Below, piece by piece: positions 59,653 to 64,000 of a stretch of DNA of 64,000 nt (position 1 is the stretch's first letter; each line of letters begins with the position of its first letter). The notes under the pieces are model-generated. The model was not told the DNA's origin, did no database searches, and worked only from the letters and a program-made list of their open reading frames with translations. Made by a program: the position numbers and the translations under genes. Origin of the DNA: Bartonella tribocorum CIP 105476 (GTDB lineage: Bacteria > Pseudomonadota > Alphaproteobacteria > Rhizobiales > Rhizobiaceae); the NCBI RefSeq assembly GCF_000196435.1, contig NC_010161.1, forward strand, positions 2,189,001-2,253,000, in the 5' to 3' direction.

Positions 59653-61842
59653 TTACTCAGAATTCCTAGATCCCGCTGTCATCATTCCCCACATTAATCG
59701 AGATAAAGAAGCATGAAAGCGTTTTGCAATATCATTGTTTACAAGTCCTTTTTCATAATCATTAATGAAATCTTGAATAATTTTTGCTACTTGTTTGTTA
59801 TTATATCCCCCTACTTTTAAAGAATCGAGCTCTAGCATTTTTTTATCTAGTTTCTGGAGAGCTTTTAGATTTTTCTGGCTTGTTGTCATCCTGTGTGCAT
59901 TTCTTAGTATTCTTACAACAGCATGCGGAAATTGCCCAATATCTTTATATTCTTTAAGCCCTTGAAAAAGTTTTGGGCGTGCTCTATCTCTTAGCTCTGG
60001 AATTCCCTTATAGGTTTTATTATACAATTGTTCGTACTCAAAAGCGTCCTTTAGTCTCTTTACAGCATCTTCACCAAAAAGAGATTTTAGTTTTTCTACA
60101 TAGCTGTCTGTGTTGAAAAGATTTTTATAATATTCTAACTTATCGCTAGAATTGAACATTTCATCATCAATCTTACTTCTTGTGCCTAATTTATAAGCAT
60201 CTTCGAATGACGGAGCTCTATCACCAACAGATGACACTTTACCTTTACTTTGATATAGATTACTTTTATTCAGAGCCTCATTGATAGAAACAGAAGAACT
60301 CAAAGAATCGTATCCTTCTTTTATAGCTTTAGAGAGATCTTTATAAGAGGCAAAAACCTCCCTTGCTGTCTTATAATCCCCTGAAATGTCCTCTAGCAAC
60401 TTTATAATATACTTTTCAAGTGAAACAAGATCCGCAGTGTCTATACCATTTAGATTATCACGTTTAATCTGATTGCTAATCTTTACTTTGGTTCGGTGAA
60501 GAATATCCATTATAGAATCAGGATATTTTTGTACATACGCCGCATCCGTAATTTTTCGATTATTGACATCTTGCGTAGCTTCTTCGTAAGCTTTCTTAAA
60601 ATGTGAATGCTCCATTAACTGTTGCACCTTTTTTTGGTGTTCAGGCTTTAAAGCAGTACTTAATGCTGTATCATATAATGGTTGTGACTTTATACTACCT
60701 ATATTATCAAAAGCTTTTTGAAGCTGTCCTGCATCCAGAGTCGAAGTAGATTTGTTTACTGACTCTTCTAAAACATCTTCAAGATCTCCACTTCCCTTTC
60801 TTTTGATAAAGTTTTCATCTAGAGCTTTGCCCATTCGTCCTGAAATTCCAGCTGCTCTTTTACCAAGCTCTTCATTAAGCTGCTCATGAAGCATCCTATT
60901 GTTTTGAACTATACCATAAATATGATTTTTAAATCCTGGAATAATATCACTAAGACGTGCTTCAGAACCACTTTTTGCAAGAGTATCTGGTAGGTTTTTT
61001 ATCCCCGAATGATATGCATAACTAGCAATATTCCGTAAATCTCTCTTAGAAAAACCATCTGGAGCTTTCTTTCTTGCATTGCCGATAGCATTATACCCTC
61101 TCCCAGCAAAAGAACCTACGATAGAGAGAAATGGAGACGCTACACTTCCAATTGCAGCATTATTTATCCCACTATCTATAGAATCTTCCCATCCTACACC
61201 ACTTCCAACTCCTGATAACGCTCCTGATAATGCACCTGATCTCACCGCTGTTTTAAGACCTAAATCTTTTCCTGGAATACCTATTGCTTCACCTAAAAGA
61301 CGGGGAAACAAACCAGCTTTTCTAGCTCCAAATGCTGCTAACCCTAACCTACTCGCAATTAACGGCACTCCCCCTGTCGCTATCAATGGTAAAATAGACC
61401 CTATAACATTTCCACCAAATGATAACCAAGGGTATGCTCTATGTACTGCCCTCTGATAAGCGCGTGCCTTCTTTACAGCCTCATCATAATTGCTTCCTGA
61501 TAAGTAGGAAAACAAACCTTGAAGCTCATCACTAAAGTTTGCTGTAAGTCCTTCTGCAGTAGAGCTTTTGAGAGCATCCCATATCGAAATATTTTCAGGA
61601 GGATATTCTTCTTCTAACTTTTGTGTTTCTTCTGGATGCTGCGTAACCCCTGTATAGCTATTTTGTGCATTCCAAATTTTTTCCATTATATCTTTATCTG
61701 AAATATGACCAATGATAGGAGAATAAGGTGTATAATTACTCGTCTGCTGGCTGCTATTTTTATACAATGCCGCTTGAATTTTTTCCATTATGTCTTTATC
61801 TGAAATATGGCCAATAATAGGAGAATAAGGTACATATCCCAT
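59653..61842 (-). CDS. Large phage internal/ejection-type protein
   Basis: A 729-residue protein. The N-terminus has a tandem duplicate: YVPYSPIIGHISDKDIMEKI at residues 3-22 and YTPYSPIIGHISDKDIMEKI at 37-56. Residues about 140-260 are Gly/Ala-rich and hydrophobic (GNVIGSILPLIATGGVPLIA...), able to insert in membranes. The remaining ~450 residues are charged and helical. Size, amphipathic core and the neighbouring transglycosylase resemble the DNA-ejection proteins of short-tailed phages (for example P22 gp16). This is inference from layout, as I recognise no family. Confidence 0.65.
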   Translation of the reverse strand: MGYVPYSPIIGHISDKDIMEKIQAALYKNSSQQTSNYTPYSPIIGHISDKDIMEKIWNAQNSYTGVTQHPEETQKLEEEYPPENISIWDALKSSTAEGLTANFSDELQGLFSYLSGSNYDEAVKKARAYQRAVHRAYPWLSFGGNVIGSILPLIATGGVPLIASRLGLAAFGARKAGLFPRLLGEAIGIPGKDLGLKTAVRSGALSGALSGVGSGVGWEDSIDSGINNAAIGSVASPFLSIVGSFAGRGYNAIGNARKKAPDGFSKRDLRNIASYAYHSGIKNLPDTLAKSGSEARLSDIIPGFKNHIYGIVQNNRMLHEQLNEELGKRAAGISGRMGKALDENFIKRKGSGDLEDVLEESVNKSTSTLDAGQLQKAFDNIGSIKSQPLYDTALSTALKPEHQKKVQQLMEHSHFKKAYEEATQDVNNRKITDAAYVQKYPDSIMDILHRTKVKISNQIKRDNLNGIDTADLVSLEKYIIKLLEDISGDYKTAREVFASYKDLSKAIKEGYDSLSSSVSINEALNKSNLYQSKGKVSSVGDRAPSFEDAYKLGTRSKIDDEMFNSSDKLEYYKNLFNTDSYVEKLKSLFGEDAVKRLKDAFEYEQLYNKTYKGIPELRDRARPKLFQGLKEYKDIGQFPHAVVRILRNAHRMTTSQKNLKALQKLDKKMLELDSLKVGGYNNKQVAKIIQDFINDYEKGLVNNDIAKRFHASLSRLMWGMMTAGSRNSE

Positions 61843-61855
61843 ATCAATTTCTCTT

Positions 61856-63151
61856 TCACTTGTTTCTTACGTAACCACCGTCATCTACAAAGAATTCACC
61901 TTTAGACAATCTATCCTCATCATCTTTATTTTTTACATGTGTAAATTGTGAAATAGGTAAAGTAGGCAATGATAGAAAATCATTATATTCAGTGTTCCAA
62001 TTATTTAAAAGTTTTTGTGTATTACTCCTTGCCTTCAACACTGCCTCTTTTACAGCTATAATTTCTTCTAACAATACATCTCGCCTCAGGTTTGGATCTA
62101 AATTTCCCAAACGGGTCTGTAATGATGTAAATTCTTGTATATTCATATTTCCATACCCTGACGCTCCATTTGGTGACTTCTGTTTCATTTCCTCCAAAGT
62201 ATCACGTGCAAGATTCTTTTTAATCGCTTCAATATTTGACTTTAATATTGCAGCGTCAGTTGAAGATAATATTGAAAATATTGGTGCGAATATATTTGTA
62301 CCAGTTAATGTAGATCGAACTAGTTTTTCTGTATTCTCAAGTAACCTAATATTAGTATTCTGACTAACTAATTCAGATTCAAAAAAATTTTTTTGCTTTG
62401 TAAGCTTTTCTTTTTTTTCCTCATATGTCTTACTTCTTTTAACAACATTTGCTTCCCACTGTTTAGTCTCAGGATTAAAAACACCATAGTAATCAGGAGA
62501 AAGTTTAGGTGATGTATTATCTATTTGTTGAGAACTAGAACGTGCATTCATTCCTTGTGTAAACAACCCATTAAGCATTTGAGGATTCCGTGCCATGAAC
62601 CGCGCTTCTTCTTCACTGTAGCCTTTAGATTTTAGATACTCGACGGTCTGGTTAACCTGCCCTCTTTGTTTATCGCCTTCATGCAAGTTCTTCAGCCCCT
62701 TGGCAAAACGTTGCCATCCAGACGAATCTGGACTTGCCGTTATCGCCCCCATAAGAAAATCATCAATATTTTTACTAACATCAGACTGTGAAAAACGTGA
62801 AAGTTTATCCCAAAAACTAGGTTCTGGTTTAGAATTCTGTTCTTGTGGTATAACTTGTTCTGTTGGAACAGATGCATGATTTCCTACACTAGGTGGAATT
62901 TCTTCTCTTGGAATTGGAGAAGGTTTATTTTCCTCACTACCTATCTGAGCAGGACGAATAGAACCTATTGGGGCAAAAGAAAAGGAACCTATATTGTATG
63001 GATTATTCATAGAAATCATACTAGGAAGAGCTGGTACTTGAGATCCAAATCTTTGATTTTCCTGTATTGCTTCCTGTAATAACTCTGTTCCCGTTTTTTT
63101 TCGTTTTAATGCCAAACTTCTATTTCTCTGGTCAAAATCCATAAAAACCAT
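61856..63151 (-). CDS. Phage structural protein of ejection cassette
   Basis: A 431-residue protein starting at ATG 63151, where AAGGGG lies seven bases upstream; longer in-frame starts overlap the preceding gene. The N-terminal ~60 residues are basic and Pro/Asn-rich, the middle is low-complexity and polar (about 60-130), then helical with coiled-coil segments (about 235-400). It ends SKGEFFVDDGGYVRNK. Probably a virion internal or tail protein by position. No recognised domain. Confidence 0.6.
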   Translation of the reverse strand: MVFMDFDQRNRSLALKRKKTGTELLQEAIQENQRFGSQVPALPSMISMNNPYNIGSFSFAPIGSIRPAQIGSEENKPSPIPREEIPPSVGNHASVPTEQVIPQEQNSKPEPSFWDKLSRFSQSDVSKNIDDFLMGAITASPDSSGWQRFAKGLKNLHEGDKQRGQVNQTVEYLKSKGYSEEEARFMARNPQMLNGLFTQGMNARSSSQQIDNTSPKLSPDYYGVFNPETKQWEANVVKRSKTYEEKKEKLTKQKNFFESELVSQNTNIRLLENTEKLVRSTLTGTNIFAPIFSILSSTDAAILKSNIEAIKKNLARDTLEEMKQKSPNGASGYGNMNIQEFTSLQTRLGNLDPNLRRDVLLEEIIAVKEAVLKARSNTQKLLNNWNTEYNDFLSLPTLPISQFTHVKNKDDEDRLSKGEFFVDDGGYVRNK

Positions 63152-63185
63152 TACACTACCCCTTATTTTTCTAAGATTATTCAAA

Positions 63186-64000
63186 CTAACCGGCAGCATT
63201 TGCTGCCTTTTCCGCAGCCTTCTTTAATCCAAAAAGCACCATCATAGCATTCTGCCAAGGGTCGTTACCATGCATCTTAGAGCCTGACATATTATTCGTT
63301 GTCGTGCCGTAATTTCTTGCAAAACCATGACCGGCGTTCATAAGCATATTCAACCTATTCCAACCGCTATTGTCTTGCTCCAGCCAACGTTCGCGATTGG
63401 CATCAACAACTCTCTGATTGTGAGTATCAAGCACTCCTCCCCCCTGTATGGCATTGGAATAAGCATTCCCATAACCCTGTAAGAAGTTATTGGAGGCTCC
63501 CAATTGATTTTGATTGGCTTGGTCTATCATGGCATTGGCTTGCATCATGCGGTCCGCATCACGATTATATTGCTCTAACATAGCACGCGCGTAGATAGAA
63601 TCTCTTCCTTTCCGCACTTCCTCTCTGTGATCAGGAGTTGCATAACGACCAATCCCTGAGAAATATCTGTTAATTTGAGTGTCTGAATCATCTAATGCTT
63701 CTTGAAGTGCTTGTTTGAAATACGAATTTTCTCCCATCATACCACCAGAAGCTACATGTCGAAGATTCATCATTGATGATGTCGGATTGTAAATTGTATT
63801 CATCAAAGAGCGATTTTGATAATGGTTAGGAATACTACCAAGACCACCAATTCCATAGAGCGTCTGATCACTTAATGGCGCTACACGAGGACCGCCATAA
63901 ACATTCCCACCCATCCCTGTATCATACAGATTATACGCATCAGCACCACCTCGCTTAAAGACATTCTGCATCCAACTAGGAGGGGCGCTTGTCTGAACCT
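63186..64000 (-). CDS. Phage virion protein, 5' end outside window
   Basis: The frame stays open to the edge of the window. An ATG at 63971 exists, but no ribosome-binding site precedes it and codons upstream (VQTSAPPSW) continue in frame, so the true start lies beyond 64000. At least 271 residues: Gly/Asn/Tyr-rich N-terminal part (GGNVYGGPRVAPLSD), a helical middle (about 85-150) and a C-terminal part (QDNSGWNRLNMLMNAGHGF, YGTTTNNMSG) of the kind seen in tail/ejection proteins of short-tailed rhizobial phages. First of the ejection-type genes in this window. It overlaps nothing if the next gene starts at 63151. Confidence 0.55.
   Translation of the reverse strand, partial: VQTSAPPSWMQNVFKRGGADAYNLYDTGMGGNVYGGPRVAPLSDQTLYGIGGLGSIPNHYQNRSLMNTIYNPTSSMMNLRHVASGGMMGENSYFKQALQEALDDSDTQINRYFSGIGRYATPDHREEVRKGRDSIYARAMLEQYNRDADRMMQANAMIDQANQNQLGASNNFLQGYGNAYSNAIQGGGVLDTHNQRVVDANRERWLEQDNSGWNRLNMLMNAGHGFARNYGTTTNNMSGSKMHGNDPWQNAMMVLFGLKKAAEKAANAAG

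Noticed and set aside
49843..64000. Diversity-generating retroelement (reverse transcriptase and template repeat)
   Set aside because: The lectin-like tip suggests one, but no reverse transcriptase motif (YxDD) or second copy of the tip sequence was found in the window.

Overview
The window looks like a chromosomal segment of a rodent-associated Bartonella (Alphaproteobacteria, Hyphomicrobiales). This is inferred from the groES-groEL operon with a CIRCE operator, the class II fumarase gene, an Hbp/Omp31-type outer-membrane porin and a phage/gene-transfer-agent (GTA) tail-and-lysis cluster in this order, from three YopJ-family effector genes, and from AT-rich DNA with very large decayed spacers. 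No species is claimed.

Layout. (1) 0-18.6 kb: an almost entirely minus-strand array of small paralogous inner-membrane proteins built from two modules. Module A has two membrane segments and a KKIxQLEE-like tail. Module B has one membrane segment followed by an FKRxRLYC-like basic helix. The modules occur singly, fused A-B or B-A, and once as B plus a ~300-residue soluble domain. The array is interrupted by graveyards of decayed copies and tandem repeats (1.8-2.6, 4.0-10.1 and 15.2-16.35 kb) and by a short Rossmann-fold protein gene. (2) 18.6-24.6 kb: mostly non-coding decayed repeats around one lone phage-type gene. (3) 24.7-28.2 kb: three tandem YopJ-family acetyltransferase genes, each behind a conserved upstream block. 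(4) 28.2-33.2 kb: more repeats around a plus-strand phage lysis cassette (endolysin, i-spanin, overlapping o-spanin, small membrane protein). (5) 33.2-36.2 kb: a compositionally distinct island with a radical SAM/SPASM-like enzyme, an MFS transporter fused to a phosphotransferase domain, and the first codons of a second radical SAM gene cut off at a decayed integrase. (6) 36.9-42.4 kb: groEL, groES and fumC, with 3'-end fragments of fumC tandemly amplified downstream. (7) 43.8-44.7 kb: the Hbp-like porin. (8) 45.4-47.3 kb: decayed integrase copies in both orientations. (9) 47.9-49.8 kb: a GHKL-ATPase/PD-(D/E)XK-like protein that resembles a phage-defence or DNA-processing enzyme. (10) 49.8-64 kb: a minus-strand phage/GTA cluster. 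In transcription order it has a partial protein, two ejection-type proteins, an SLT transglycosylase, three tail-collar paralogues, a small protein, a 1347-residue tail fibre with a C-type-lectin-like tip, a small protein, a terminator and a second copy of the lysis cassette.

How it works together: regions 8-10 look like the tail, ejection and lysis end of a domesticated phage (probably the Bartonella GTA, by inference), with a diverged duplicate of its lysis module 20 kb away. The flanking DNA is a plasticity zone in which host-interaction genes (YopJ, porin, membrane-protein array) are duplicated, converted and decayed. The best candidates for undescribed systems are the radical SAM/MFS-kinase island, the GHKL-nuclease protein, the A/B membrane-module array and the lectin-tipped tail fibre.
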